A stretch of 64,000 bases of DNA from Doris montereyensis (GCA_037039925.1 JAXRKP010000373.1:82501-146500), one strand, 5' to 3'; numbered from the stretch's first letter, positions 22,481 to 36,645 are shown. Notes: generated by a model not told the origin, from the letters alone. Made by a program: numbers and translations.

Positions 22481-23680
22481 TCAACCTCTTAACTGGACTA
22501 TGAGTCAACCCATTGGGACTATGAGTGTCAACCTCTTGGTGGACTATGAGTGTCAACCTCTTGTCAATCTCTTGACTTAGAGTGGGACTATGAGTGTCAA
22601 CCTCTTGACTGGACTATGAGTGTCAATCTCTTGACTTGACTATGAGTGTCAACCTCTTGGTGGGACTATGAGTGTCAACCTCTTGACTGGACTATGAGTG
22701 TCAACCTCTTAACTGGACTATGAGTGTCAACCTCTTGACTGGACTATGAGTGTCAACCTCTTTGACTGGACTATGAGTGTCAACCTCTTGACTGGACTAT
22801 GAGTGTCAACCTCTTGGTGGGACTATGAGTGTCAACTTGTCTTGTGTCAACCTCTTGAGACTATGAGTGTCAACTTCTTGGACTATGAGACTATGAGTGC
22901 CAACTTCTTGGCTGAGACTATGAGTGCCAATCTTCTATGAGTGTCCACCTCTTGACTGGACTATGAGTGTCAACCTCTTGACTGGACTATGAGTGTCAAC
23001 GTTTTGACTGGACTATGAGTGTCACCCTCTTGACTGGACTATGAGTGTCAACCTCTTGACTGGACTATGTCAACCTCTTGAGTGTCAACTTCTTGGCTGG
23101 ATTATGAGTGTCAACTTCTTGGCGAGACTATGAGTGTCAACCTCTTGACTGGACTATGAGTGCCAACTTCTTGGCGAGACTATGAGTGTCAACTTCTTGG
23201 CGACTAGACTGTCAATGAGTGCCAACTTCTTGGCGAGACGAGACTATGAGTGTCAACTTTTTGGCGGGATGGAGTGCCAACTTCTTGGCGGGACTATGAG
23301 TGTCAACTTCTTGACTGAGACTATGAGTACCAACTTCTTGGCGGGACTGTGAGTGCCAACTTCTTGGCGAGACTATGAGTGCCAACTTCTTGGCGAGACT
23401 ATGAGTGTCAACTTCTTGGCGAGACTATGAGTGCCCATCTCTTGGCGGGACTATGAGTGTCAACTTCTTGGCGAGACTATGAGTGTCAACTTCTTGGCGA
23501 GACTATGAGTGTCAACGTCTTGGCGAGACTATGAGTGTCAACTTCTTGGCGGGACTGGGCGAGATGTGAGTGCCAACTTTTTGGTGGGATTATGAGTGCC
23601 AACTTCTTGGCGGGACTATGAATGCCAACTTCTTGGCGAGACTATGAATGCCAACTTCTTGGCGAGACTATGAATACACC
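22481..23680 (-). repeat. 26-bp minisatellite, reverse arm
   Basis: Regular 26-bp units resume in the opposite orientation: first CTATGAGTGTCAACCTCTTG with ACTGGA (22481-23080), then CTATGAGTGCCAACTTCTTG with GCGAGA (about 23085-23680). The second variant is the exact complement of the forward-arm unit, so the outer parts of the array form palindrome arms. Confidence 0.93.
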
Positions 23681-23850
23681 ACAGCCGAGTAAAAGAGTCA
23701 AGAAAATAGTTGTTACTGAAAAGAGAACATGAAAATGTTTGAGTGCTGAAACACCGAGACTTGCTTTAGCATTGTCGGCGTATTAAAAAGAAAATATACA
23801 GTATTCCCACTACCAACAAAGTTTCCAATCGAAAAACTTCCTCAAAAAGA

Positions 23851-24000
23851 AGCCAAGTGATTATTCTTCACAACAAAACCTTGGCCAATGATTATCTTTA
23901 CAACAAAACCTTGGCGAATGATTATTCTTCACAACAAAACCTTGGCCAATGATTATTCTTTACAACAAAACCTTGGCCAATGATTATTCTTTACAGCAAA
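23851..24000 (+). repeat. 31-bp tandem repeat
   Basis: Four to five copies of a unit containing CAAAACCTTGGCCAATGATT and ATTCTTTA. It adjoins the right end of the 26-bp array. Confidence 0.85.
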
Positions 24001-24678
24001 ATCAGCTGAATTAGAGAAAACTTTGATGAGGACGGCCAACTAGACGAGTAAACTACAGAAAATAAAAGACCAGTTACGTCTTCGCCCCTACATCTTGCCT
24101 CTTTGATCCCATACCCACCAACCTGTTGCTGAACTGTCTCGATAGTGTGTCGCATGTTGTCACTGACTGTAACATAATCAATAATCAGTCTGGAGCAGGT
24201 GCCATTCCTTATTGCTTTAGGTGTTTAGATGTCATCGTGACCCCTCTTACGATTGGCAACTTGGGATCGACGTAACATTTTTAAAACTTCAGACCAATGT
24301 CTAATCTTTCTCTTATCTCTAAAATCTGAAAGAAAAGAAAGTCTCCTCAAACAACTGAAGGGACATTTGCTATTGCTATTAAACAACTTTATGGAACCCT
24401 ACCAGTCAGTATACAGAGGAAACGATAGTTAGTAGGCTACTAAGATTGCTTAAAATTAAAATCGATATTCTTGTTTTTGTGATAAGGTCAACATTTTCTA
24501 ACTCATCTCCTTAATCTTTCTTTCACTTTTGATACGATCGAACGTTCAATTCTGTTGAAATTGAATATATTATTTGTCTGCTTTGGGTCATAGGAATTGC
24601 CTTTGCCTGGTTTAAGCCGTGTCATACGAAGAGCTCAAGCTATGTGGATTAAGATTCCCTCTTAAACATGGTGTTCCC
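24001..24678. other. non-coding stretch, no gene seen
   Basis: AT-rich sequence without a convincing frame, repeat or splice signal pair. Confidence 0.5.
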
Positions 24679-24681
24679 TAA

Positions 24682-25396
24682 GGCGGATGTTCCATAGGAA
24701 GGCACACGGCTCACGGCTCACGATATGTCGGCACGTGACGTGCGACAGGTCTTGACTCCCCTCACATAGGAGACGCGACACGCGACAAGTCGGAACGGCA
24801 TAGGCAGTCACACTTCCTTTCGTCATCGTGGATTCTTCTGATCAATATACTTTGATTACGCTAGCATTGCTAATAAATACAAAGAAGAAGAGAAAAAAGC
24901 GCACCATGTGGTGTCGTGAACATTTTCTCTTGAGCGTAAGGGGAGAGTTTCAAAGAACTTTCTGCTCATTGATGACGCGTAAAGATGACAAATTGTTCTT
25001 ACTTCAACTATCTAAGAATGTCATACAAGACTTATGAGGAACTCAAGACACTAGTGCTTCCGCATCTAGAACCCCTGGGTTGTAATTGACGGCATCCAAT
25101 ATCTGCAGAAGAAAAATTAATCCTGGCTCTCACATTCACAAGCTCAATAAGTTTCTTCTTGCAGTCGTTCATCTCGAGTTCACCTGCACTGTAATCTTAC
25201 CACACGCCTCACAAAAAGTGAACAAGTTGACTTTTGAACACACGCGGTTTTCGTTACCGCTGTGGCGTGTCGTCCTATGTAAGTAAGGTGGTACTCTAAT
25301 CTTGTGCCCACTTTTGTTTTCAGGCGTGAGAACTGGGAATGCGTTGTGTGCCGCGTGCCTTGTGCGTGTGCCCTCTCTCCTCATGGAAGGTCGGCC
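24682..25396 (+). mobile_element. deleted PIF/Harbinger-type DNA transposon
   Basis: The ends are related inverted repeats: GGCGGATGTTCCATAGGA at 24682 and, read on the minus strand from 25396, GGCCGACCTTCCATGAGGA. Both are followed within 20 bases by GGCACACG or GGGCACACGC. A TAA trinucleotide lies directly outside each end (24679-24681 and 25397-25399), the 3-bp TWA target duplication typical of PIF/Harbinger. Inside is one transposase fragment. At 715 bp it is an internally deleted, non-autonomous copy. Confidence 0.75.
24828..25037 (+). pseudogene. PIF/Harbinger transposase N-terminal fragment
   Basis: The 69-codon frame starts MDSSDQYTLITLALLINTKK and continues through a basic K/R run, MWCREHFLLSVRGEFQR and FLLQLSKNVIQDL. 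The pattern (acidic start, Lys/Arg run, W-x-R-x-x-L, G-E/A-F/Y, then F-x-x-L-R-M-S) is what I recall for the start of HARBI1-like nucleases. The catalytic DDE part is absent. It lies within the element's inverted repeats, which supports the assignment. Confidence 0.6.
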
Positions 25397-25399
25397 TAA

Positions 25400-26400
25400 G
25401 GCTCAGGCCTTGATCCCGTTCTCTATACATGTACACCCTTCCTTGAGTCCCGATTAAATATTATGACTTTTAACTACCCCATGTAGGCTGATGACAAACT
25501 GACAAGATAAACAAAACAAAAAAGAACAAAGAGTTACATAATCACATTGACAGGTAACCAATCAAACGGACAGATAAACAACCAAAGACAAACTAACAAA
25601 ATAATCAAGTAAATATAGATAAACAGACATATATATGTACAATCAAACAGACAAATAAAAAACAACGTTGAAATCTTTTTTTCCGCTGCAAGTGTTGCTT
25701 TTATTGAAACCTAAGACAAGAGAAAACAGGACAGATGCCAAGTAGGAGGAGGAGTAGAAAAACGGTGAGGGTACATTCTAGTTTTGGTGGGGTTTGTTTT
25801 AATCAGAAGATGAGTTATGCAAATTGTAGAATGTGAAAGTCATAGAAATGCATGATCGCTACAGATGACAAGAAAAGTTTGTTTTGTTTTGTCTAAAGTA
25901 AAGAAGAGGCGAAAGTATCTTGAGTAATTCACTTCAACTCCAAGTCAGATCGATATGCAATGGTGATCATGTATCGTTCTCAGAGATGGTGGCATCAAAC
26001 ATGCGATGCAAATTTGATCATTATACATCAAAATTTAATAATTTTACAACAAAGTTTATTTTTCCTCTTCAAAATTCCGTCATATCAATTCCAAATCTAA
26101 CCAATTTGCATCAAGGATTGCTCCTTCCATAAATAATTGAACATTGTACATCGAAGTTTGATTCTTTCAAATAAAAATTTGATCACTTTACGTCTAAATT
26201 GCATATTTCTACGTCAAAGTTACATTGCAAACATTGAACCTTCTACATCAAAGCGTCTTGACTAAACTTTGGAAAGAAGAGTGAGGAAAGTGGATGTATG
26301 TCGCTTACACACTTTAAAAGAACACTGCATATTCGAAAGAGGCCTACAGGTGATGATGGCAAAAATTAAATACAAACTGAAAATTTAAAAATATAATAAC
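25400..26400. other. non-coding stretch with degenerate short repeat
   Basis: 25500-25670 is A/C-rich with recurrent ACAGATAAACAAAC-type words. 25985-26255 contains a degenerate 21-23 bp periodicity built on acatcaaaatttgatca-like words. I see no gene. Confidence 0.55.
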
Positions 26401-26414
26401 TTTAATTTTATAAT

Positions 26415-26553
<139 letters not shown>

Positions 26554-26559
26554 CAAGAG

Positions 26560-28751
26560 TTTAAATGGTAATGATTATGAAGATGATGATAATGATGATG
26601 CTAATGAACAATATGACGGTGATGAATACGAAATCGATGGAGATTTTCTAAACAGTGCTACGTAAATGCCAATATTCATCAATGATGTGCATGGAGAATT
26701 TCGTAACGAACTGAAAGAAAGCAAAATCAAAATACAATTTCTCAGAATTTATCAACAATCACTTGCAAATTATGATCAATGATAAGACTAGCAGAGCATT
26801 TTCTAGTTGATTACACCTGGTCAGGCATGGCATGGCATTATGACGACTGTTCTTATCCTCATCTTTGTCTCTCAAATCGCTGCATGGCTCTCTAGGTCTT
26901 GTGATGGATGGACACAAAGTGAACGACGCTGAAGAGGTGGGCGATCATGATTCGATTATCAATGCACAGAGTTGGCCACACACTAGTAAATTAAGTATTT
27001 TATAGAAATGTCAGAGACGGACATAAAACAAAATGGCGATGAAGCCTGGGAAAGAATTAATATCTCACGATAGACAACGTGTTGCCTCTCATTGACAGAG
27101 GAAAGCGATGTCTAAAAATAGCTAGCACACAGCAATGAGAAGAAAACAAAAGAAGAATAAAACCGTCAGAATGATGAGTTGTGATGGCAAATGTAAAGAA
27201 GGGAGCTTTACAACATGTTCACAACATGAGAATTTGCTATGATCAAGTCAATCTTATAAACACGAGAAATGATAAGACTTTTCACGAACAAGAATTTATT
27301 AAATACATCCAGCTTCATCCAAACATCACAAGATAACAGTAAAATACATTCGCATTGGAAGCATGGAAAAGAACAAATCGAATAGTTTGGCAAACAACGA
27401 TTATTTTGGCGATTACGATTATCCTGACGTCATCATATGACGCTTATCAACAAATCAACGTGTACATTGATAAAGCTTTTTTAAAATTAATCGAAATAGC
27501 ACAATTTGAATAAAAAAATAATATTGAATGTAAGAAACGAATTTCTGGAAAAGCAAAATAGCGACAAAATATTGTGCAGAAAGTCTAAACAAAGCAATCA
27601 AGGCAGAACCATATTTTACAGAGAAAACAACAACAGGATAGAGGCAGACCCCGGATAACACTTTTTTTGTCACAGCCAGAAGTGATGGATTCTCATTTCA
27701 AAGACGTCATTTCGTATACATAATACAAAGAAAACGTCATTAATATATCTATATTTACAGAAATCTTAAATGGCAAAAAAAGAAGAAACACTTATAATTT
27801 AATAACTTATATCAATCTTCTTTAAAGACCCTAGTGTATGAGGGCCGCAAACAGAGGAGACATCACACGTAAAGATTATTCTTAAGAAGGAAAATGGACG
27901 CACACTTTCTGGAATACACCAAATTATTACTGTCGTTGATAACGCTATACAATATCTATCTTCATTTTTCTCTTAAAGAAAGACATGGGATATTTGGGGG
28001 GGGGCACTATGAACACAAACACAAAGAGTTAACGGGGTGTTATTCCTTGAAATTTTTACAATTCTAGTCTGTGATCACCACAGTAGAAATATTTCGTGTA
28101 GGAAAATACGTCTTCTCCTTCATCCAACAAATGAAGATAGAAGAGTCATTTCCTGCATGATTTGGGATGGGGGGGGGACCATCAACAAAAAGAGGAAATG
28201 CATATTTGAAATTCCTAAACCAAAATTTGCAAAAGTTTAATGAAAAGTTCATTCTCTTCGTTGATTATTTAAAGAGATCCTGAAAGCAAAAACATTCTCA
28301 TAGATGATACACTGGTCTTGTAAAAGTATTCACTATTCTTTTTTTTTTAAATTCAAATGTCCAAGAATTCAACACGCTATAGAAAGAACAGCGAATCTTG
28401 GTAGAGAAAAGGGTTATAAATTACATGTTATTTCCCCAAGCAGACTTCCCAAAGCAGGCATCGTAATTCCAGAATTTAAAATACATAATCGCCATGTCAA
28501 ATTTGACCCCTCCCCCCCCCACCCCCCCCTTCCCACGGCCCCTCGTCTCTCATCCCCGATGGCTCCATTGCAACTCAGCCTAACCACACTATTGTTCTGT
28601 TGGGAGTCTCAGAAATGGATTTCTTGATTTGGAAGGTTACTGACATTTTTTTTACCCTTCATCTAACTGCCCATTGTACGCCGAAGATTGCTGTTCATTC
28701 AATTATGACATAAAAAAATCCATGACACATTTCAAACTATTTCACAGCCCT
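26560..28751. other. non-coding stretch, no gene seen
   Basis: AT-rich unique sequence with A runs and a C-rich tract at 28508-28530. Frames of 60-107 codons show no motif. Confidence 0.5.
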
Positions 28752-28905
28752 CTACGGTGGTGAGTTATATGATAAGAGGATCAGAATGGCGTCAGTCGTG
28801 ATCCTTCCCATTGAAGTGTGTCCAATGCTGTAACAATGGCTCGGTGTAGATCCAATGAGAAGTCGTGGTGTAGACTGGTGTATCAGAATGCGCCGGGTGT
28901 CAAAT
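28752..28905 (-). CDS. candidate alternative terminal exon of gene A
   Basis: On the minus strand an acceptor-like TTTTTCAAACATCAG precedes 154 bases that read FDTRRILIHQSTPRLLIGST, then PSHCYSIGHTSMGRITTDAI, and stop at 28752-28754. The first base would complete a codon left with two bases by the exon at 40017-40216, so the phases fit. The Ser/Thr/Pro-rich composition resembles the rest of gene A. No donor-side or transcript evidence exists and the pyrimidine tract is short, so this is a weak call. Confidence 0.3.
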
Positions 28906-30885
28906 CTGATGTTTGAAAAATGCGCAATGGTAATTCAAATACCATCACAGATCGAAACCCTTCATTTATGTCTTCTTGCAACATTTCAATTTTGAGTTTT
29001 GAAACTCATTGAACAGCAATCAATTAGTATACAGTGAATTGCATGTTGGTGATTGTTTTGTTTTTTTAAAGTGAAAATAATGATGACAAAAGGCGCAAAT
29101 AAAAGGTGGAGGCAAGATACCAGCATCATATTCTGTGACGGTGTAGCCTAGATCTCCAAGCTCCACCAATGTGTCAGTTGGGCTCATCAGTCAAATCTCA
29201 TTTCATGTGTTCTCTTAAACTGTCCAATTCATTTGTCAAGTCTTGTTCTCATGGTAGTTTTGTTGTTGTTGACTTTTGTTTTTCTCTCTTTTTGTTTGTT
29301 TGGTTTTTTTTTGTATGGAGCCTTCGGCGGTGTTGTGACGTGACCAAAAATGCCTTTCCTGACAAGTAACCTGCAAAGCCAAGAAGAAAGTGTCCACCCA
29401 GGATCCTAGGAACCAACAGCTCTACTGGTAAGATCTCTGGTGTGGAATGGACGAGAAGAAGTGATAATTAATGTACGGCAATATTACTATATGACTGTAT
29501 ACGTCTTCAAATGTCCTAGTCCACGATGACCAAATAAAGTGTGATAATCATCACTGAAACAATATCATCATTACCATTTACTAAACTGATAAAGGAGATT
29601 CGGCTGAGTTGGCCAAATTTTGACAAAATACAATTGTAATAGCTTGGGACATAAACAATAATTAACTTTATAATATTATTTTACATTATATCTATGAAAG
29701 TCAATTATGATTTAAATGTACCTTATCAATAACATAGATTCAAAGGTGATTTATTCTTATAACTATACGATTAAGACGAAAAACAATAATTTTTACGACC
29801 TAGAATGTTGGTATTTTGTCATAACACTGCTACAATGTGGGACTATTTCAGCCTTGTTTTACTCACAAGCTCACTGTTATATTGCTTAGCTGTGTGAGAC
29901 TCCATGATTTACCACTCTCTCCATATCTCATACTTACGCAATCTTCATGAAAGAACACACTCATCTGTATTTTCAAGCATGTTTGAAATACTTCGTGTGT
30001 TCTTATCCTTCACAGTAATTCACTGATATTACGGCTCTCCACAAACACACAAGAACTATTTCCATCTTTGATAACAAAACACAGATAAAATGCATGCTAC
30101 GGGACATATACCATGTAGGAAAGAATAGAATAGAAGTTGGAAAGAGAAGGAAACAAAACCAAAATAAAATAAAGTTGTAAACATTGGGGAAAAAAACACT
30201 AAAGACGTGTGCAGAAACAACAACATAAGAACCCGTAGGACAGAAGTGAAAAAAAAAGTAATTACGTCTAAGACACAAACAAATTATAATATGCCGGAAA
30301 CAGTGACAAGAATTTTAAAACAAAAAAGGCGAAAATCAAATAAAAAATGTAAAAATGTCTGCATAAAGACAAGTCAAAATCAACCATTCAACAACACAAC
30401 AGTTTGCAATGCAAGGCCAAAACCATCCTGTCTCGTGGTACACGAAGGAGGCATCATTTCAAGTCATGCTTTCGCTATAAACTTGTTTTATCGTCACCTT
30501 ATGCAAATGCACGCTGTAGCTGCACTAGTGAGCACAAAGAACTATTCAAAACGTGTATTTGCCATGGAGAAAATAAATTAATTTAGTAATCATGAGAAAC
30601 ACACACTGCATAAAGTCAATGTTACTTTAACCAGATAGCTCACTATCAGGTATTGTTCCCTAAAAAAATGAATGCTAAGCAACATTTTACTTTTCTCTTT
30701 TGTTGTCTATGAGATGATTCAGGTCAGAAATCGCACCGCAAATGGATTCGTATTAGATTCATTAGTTCTGACACACCGATGTTTTCTTAATGAAAGCGTA
30801 TTTGTGAATAAAACACTTACTAGAACAGGCGTTAAATCTGTATAACAAAGTATCCTGCAAAGCAGACGTTCGTGCTCACATTCTG
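28906..30885. other. non-coding stretch, no gene seen
   Basis: AT-rich sequence with T-rich and A-rich runs (29270-29312, 30150-30350). No motif-bearing frame. Confidence 0.5.
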
Positions 30886-31385
30886 ATTGGCTGAATGTAT
30901 GGACCCTAAAGTGTAAGCCATCATTATAGGCGCCATTTTGATTGGGTAAAATAATATACCCTAAAATAAATAGTTGCCATTCTGATGTGGTAAAATAATA
31001 GACCCCAAAATAACTAGCCCCCATTCAGATTGAATAAATGTATGGACCCCAAAATAACTAGCCCCCATTTAGATTGAATAAATGTATGGACCCCAAAATA
31101 ACTAGCCACCATTCAGATTGGGTAAATGTATGGACCCCAAAATAACTAGCCACCATTCAGATTAAATAAATGTATGGACCCCAAAATAACTAGCCGACAT
31201 TCAGATTGACTAAATGTATAGACCCCAAAATAACTAACCCCCATTCAGATTCGGTAAATGTATGGACCCCAAATAACTAGCCACCATTCAGATTGAATAA
31301 ATGTATGGACCCCAAAATAACTAGCCACCATTCAGATTGAATAAATGTATGGACCCCAATATAACTAGCCGCGGATCAGATTGTA
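30886..31385 (+). repeat. 44-bp tandem array, unrelated to first family
   Basis: About ten copies contain ACCCCAAAATAACTAGCCAC and CATTCAGATTGAATAAATGT, with a spacing close to 44 bp. The left copies (30886-30990) are diverged. The period equals that of the large array, but the sequence does not. Confidence 0.9.
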
Positions 31386-32373
<988 letters not shown>

Positions 32374-32614
32374 AGAGAGTACTGCAAACAAGAACAAAAT
32401 AGATAGAAAACAGAACAGTGTCAACAACTTGTCTAAGAAAGAAACTGAAATTCAGACTAAAACCAAAAATTTTAACTGAACGTAGAAGTAGCATTTAAAA
32501 TATCTAATTCAAAGCACACGGGAAAAGACAGAAGAGGATATAACTCTGTAGCTCACAGGAGAGTGACCTACCCTCCCATGTCTGTGGCCGTGAGAGCTAG
32601 ATGCCCAAGGGCAC

Positions 32615-32716
32615 CTATTCCCGATAGTAGTCAGCGTTGTTCTTGGCCTTTGCGATGGTCCTCCGAATTCGGCGCCTCAGGTCAGACATAGGCATGTGAT
32701 TGGGGTCACCACCCGC
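32615..32716 (-). CDS. gene A, last coding exon
   Basis: After a pyrimidine-rich acceptor (CTCTCTCCCTCCCACCTCTC ... TCGGCAG) the minus strand reads AGGDPNHMPMSDLRRRIRRT and IAKAKNNADYYRE, then TAG. The exon is 102 bases and starts in phase 0, matching the phase-0 end of the exon at 36859-36910. The C-terminus is strongly basic with a likely helix (LRRRIRRTIAKAKNN). Codon choice is GC-rich against an AT-rich background. I do not recognise the family. Confidence 0.75.
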   Translation of the reverse strand, partial: AGGDPNHMPMSDLRRRIRRTIAKAKNNADYYRE

Positions 32717-34016
32717 CTGCCGACACCACGAGAGGTGGGAGGGAGAGAGAGGAAAGATGGGATGGGAGGCAACCCATTGTTGAAAAAAAAATACATCAGT
32801 TTCGTGAAATCCTACTGACAACCTACCCTTGTAATAAAATACCCTTTCTTACACACTTGTGATTGTCCTGTGATTGGAAACGTATTTTCTCTTCTGCCTT
32901 TGTCATCTAGCAAATCAGCGAGATAGAAATCGGACGCATAATTTGGGTATTTAATTGAGTAAACGGTTTTTTGGGGTTTTTTATTCCTGCTTTCTTAATT
33001 CGGAAAGATCAAAAACTTTTATTGCTGCATTAAACCATCCTATTCGATTTGTTTCATAACACTTTGGCGACAATCAGGCTTAACTTTTTCTAGCAAATTT
33101 AGATGAACTATCATGTTGAGGGAAACGGCGTCCTCATCAACAAGGCTTTCAAATGGAGATACCATGAGCAATGACAACACAAGCGCTCACCGACGGGGCT
33201 GACGCCGAATTGTGTGTTGGTTTTTCTTGTAGGACGAGCACACACAAAATTTCTGACGATTCTATTTCTTTAGAAAACAAGTATTTGAGAAATTAATTGT
33301 CAACACAGAGGGGAATATTAAACCCCTATTATTATTTTTTTTAGAGTTCTACTGTACCGCAAGAATCACCGAAAGCCAAACGGCGAAAAAGGTAGCTGGA
33401 ACTTCCTATCACCCCACATCACCTGACATCAAAATATATTTCATTCATAATTTTGTTATCAACATCGAGAAGCGTGTACATCCTGTTTCATCTTAACTTT
33501 TAGTTTTATTTATTTGATTTTGCATGGTTCCCCATGGGGAAAAGAATTTGCTACTAAATTTGTGCAACACTCTGGATGCTCACCTCACCTCACCTCAAGG
33601 ACAAAATTCGAGCCAGGACAGGGAAGTATTCTCTTGTATGATTCTCTTCGATAATGTTCAACTGATTAGGGTGGGGGGGGGCTAAATTAACTTAGTTGCC
33701 GAGAGCGGTGTGCAAATTTAGCCTGGAATATGCATTAGTGGTAATTAAGCGCTGACTGAGAAACCTCATGCGAACTGATTTGCGACACAACAAGAGACAA
33801 AAGAGAAAAAAAACCGTTGGATAAATATTCTCCCTGCTTGTGCAAGATAACTAGACAACAGAATAGAGAAGTAAGCAATGCTGGGGAAAGGAGGGAAGCC
33901 CCTAAGTGTTGGATAGACTATCGCACAGGTGCAGGATGATGTTGTGATTGGCAACTAAGCTTACCGTGTCTTTGGTATAATTGACAGGTAGGGAAATTGA
34001 TAGTGATGATGACGAC

Positions 34017-34065
<49 letters not shown>

Positions 34066-36640
34066 CCGAGGACGATGAATAGAGAAAGTCAGGAGGAGGA
34101 GGAGGAGGAGGAAGAGGAGGAGGAGGAGGATGGTGGTGTTGGTGATACTTAGAGTAATTGGCTGGGTTTAATGATAAGCTAAAGGCAAATCTATGAGTTT
34201 GATAATTATCTTCTCTAGCAAGTTTCAGCAACACAAGCACACAAAAGTAAAGGTGAAACTTTCTAAGACTATTCAACTGATGCAATGGAATGAAACCAAA
34301 GTGACGAGTTTAATATCAATATATACATTTTTATCATGGTATCTTATATTAACTCATAACATTTAAATTCCAATGTATATTTCTATTGGTGGATTACGTA
34401 AATGTTAAGCCAAATTGACTTTATGCTGAATTTAGCCTTCACTTAACAGTAAAAACAATTTAGCGATTTGTATGCATAAGTAGTTTAAAATAAAATGTTG
34501 ACATTTAGATATGCCTACAATGTACAAGCAACCAAATACATGTACTGTCAATGGGTCTACAAAACAAAACCTTTCTATAAAGTCTATCATGAGCTTCAAC
34601 ATGCAAAGTGTCAAACCAAGGAAACAGTAGCATGCATAGAAGTAACACACGATGTGGCAGCACACAAAGGGAAACTGAGCGTGCAGGCTTGGGTGATTAG
34701 AAGGAATGTTGATATCAAATCATGGAAAAGAGGGTGAGCATGAATATCATTCCAACTGTGTTTGTCTAGCTTGGTACAAGAAAGTACATCACATTCACAT
34801 AGCCTCTTTGACAAAAGAAAAGATATTCCTGGATTAATATTATAAGTCACGTAGCCCTTAGACGGACGTTGGCAATCACTGAGTTCATTTCGTGTATCCC
34901 ATAATACGTCATGCCATTCAAAGTCTTTTTTGTTTTCAACTTTAGGAGGAACAGACAATAGAACTAGCCGTTTACGTGTACCACAGACATCGTATCGAAA
35001 TCCTTGTCTTCCAATAAGTGGAATGGCTATACCCACAGCTAGGCAATAGAACCAGATAAAAACAATCATTACACAGGAACAGAATAAAACACACGATAAA
35101 ACAGGAACAAAAATAAAATATGATTTACACAAGAACAGAAACAAAATATGATTTAACAGGAACAGAAAAGGAAAACATGATTACACAGAAACAGAAAAAA
35201 ATCCCCAAAAGGTCCTTCCAATAAGAGTGCAAGAGAATCCAAGAAGAAGAAAAGAAACCTTGATAAAAGTGGCACGCCTATAAAGTGCCTATTGAGACGA
35301 CTACATCAATGTTGGCAGGCTTCTATACAGCTGGATAAAAGACACACACTGTTTCCCCCAATTCATTTGGTACAATGAGTAAAGACTTGATGGATTAGCA
35401 TGCAATGATGACTTCAACTGAGAAGTCTTTCATGTCAAACCATCTCGTTGCTAAGGAATAATAAAACTTCTAATCAAAACTCCACGTTCATGATACAATT
35501 GACTGAATAAACAAGCAAAAATAAAACAACCGAAGCAACAAGAGAGAAATTTACTTTTTTTCATCACAACGATTTAGTCATGACAAAATTTGAAAAACTA
35601 ACTTGCCCAGCTCTACGATTGAAAGTGTTTAAGATGCCACATACACAATACCTGCAGCCAAAGCAAAATTAGAGTCAATACCATTATTGTTAGATGCCGG
35701 CATTTTGAAGCTTTTAAACAGTTGAAATGTCCTTATACAAATTTGTCTACTTTCTGTTTACCTCATCAGGTGGCTTATAGGAGGTATTGGATAGATGGGG
35801 GACTTGGATCAAAGGTACAAAGGTCAAAGGTTGAGGGAGAAAACAAATCAGTTGCGAGTTGCGAGTTGAGAGAAGATTGTACCTAACATAACGTCGTGGT
35901 AAGGGAAGACGAGGAGTGACAGGATGCAAGAAGATTTCCTATTTGTAATGTTCATGATGAGCTTTGAATATCCATGGTCAAGTCATGGTTAATAAGAATT
36001 CTTACATAAATCTTTGCTTTCTCCTATCAATATCATCAAAGTTGTATTACAGTTTATTATTTGAAATTGTCGGTTCCTATTCTTTCTACGACCCTTCCCA
36101 ACGTGTATTCCGACTATCCCCTTTCTTCTCAATAATTACCTCGAACATGTAGAGTATTGAAATTTGATGGAAGAATCCATTTGCTTGTCAAATCATGGAG
36201 TTAAACATGAAATTATCAACGCCAAAAAATCAAAATCATTTAAAATGTTTCCGTGTGTTTTAATGGGGTTTTGATTTCGTTGTTTGTTGTTTTATTTGTT
36301 TGTTTGTTGTTGTGTTTTTGGTTATAACGCACTCAAAACATATCAGCGAGTGGACATTACTGAAGATACTTAATTCTATGAGGGTTCTACAATGAGACGT
36401 TGACTTGCGAAGGTTTTCAGAAATCACGCGCTAAAATAGAAATGTATTTTTACCCTTTAAAACTATGTGTGAAAAAAAAATGTAATGCCCCGTGTTGCAG
36501 AGTGATAGAGTAGGGTGGGTGGATAACGGGAGTAGGTCAAAGGTGAATAAGGTGGGGCTAAAATAGGGGAGGGGGAGGGTGGGTTGATGTTTCAATAAGG
36601 AAGTGACTGGGATAGAACCGTGTGAAGACGGGAATGCTCA
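32717..36640. other. long intron of gene A, mostly featureless
   Basis: AT-rich sequence with simple repeats: (GAT)n and (GGA)n at 34003-34132, and a loose 35-bp A-rich tandem around 35095-35200. One candidate exon-like piece on the minus strand at 35767-35807 was not accepted. No other coding signal is seen. Confidence 0.5.
34003..34132 (+). repeat. (GAT)n and (GGA)n microsatellites
   Basis: A GATGAT run at 34003-34065 and a GGAGGA run at 34092-34132. Confidence 0.95.
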
Positions 36641-36645
36641 AAATA

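Noticed and set aside
24690..24800. Palindromic CACGTGACGTGCG-rich words as a regulatory cluster
   Set aside because: They lie in the subterminal part of the Harbinger element and are better explained as transposase-binding sub-repeats.
35767..35807. Minus-strand piece SNTSYKPPDE before a GTAAAC donor
   Set aside because: The acceptor CCAAG is poor and the phase does not fit between the neighbouring gene A exons.
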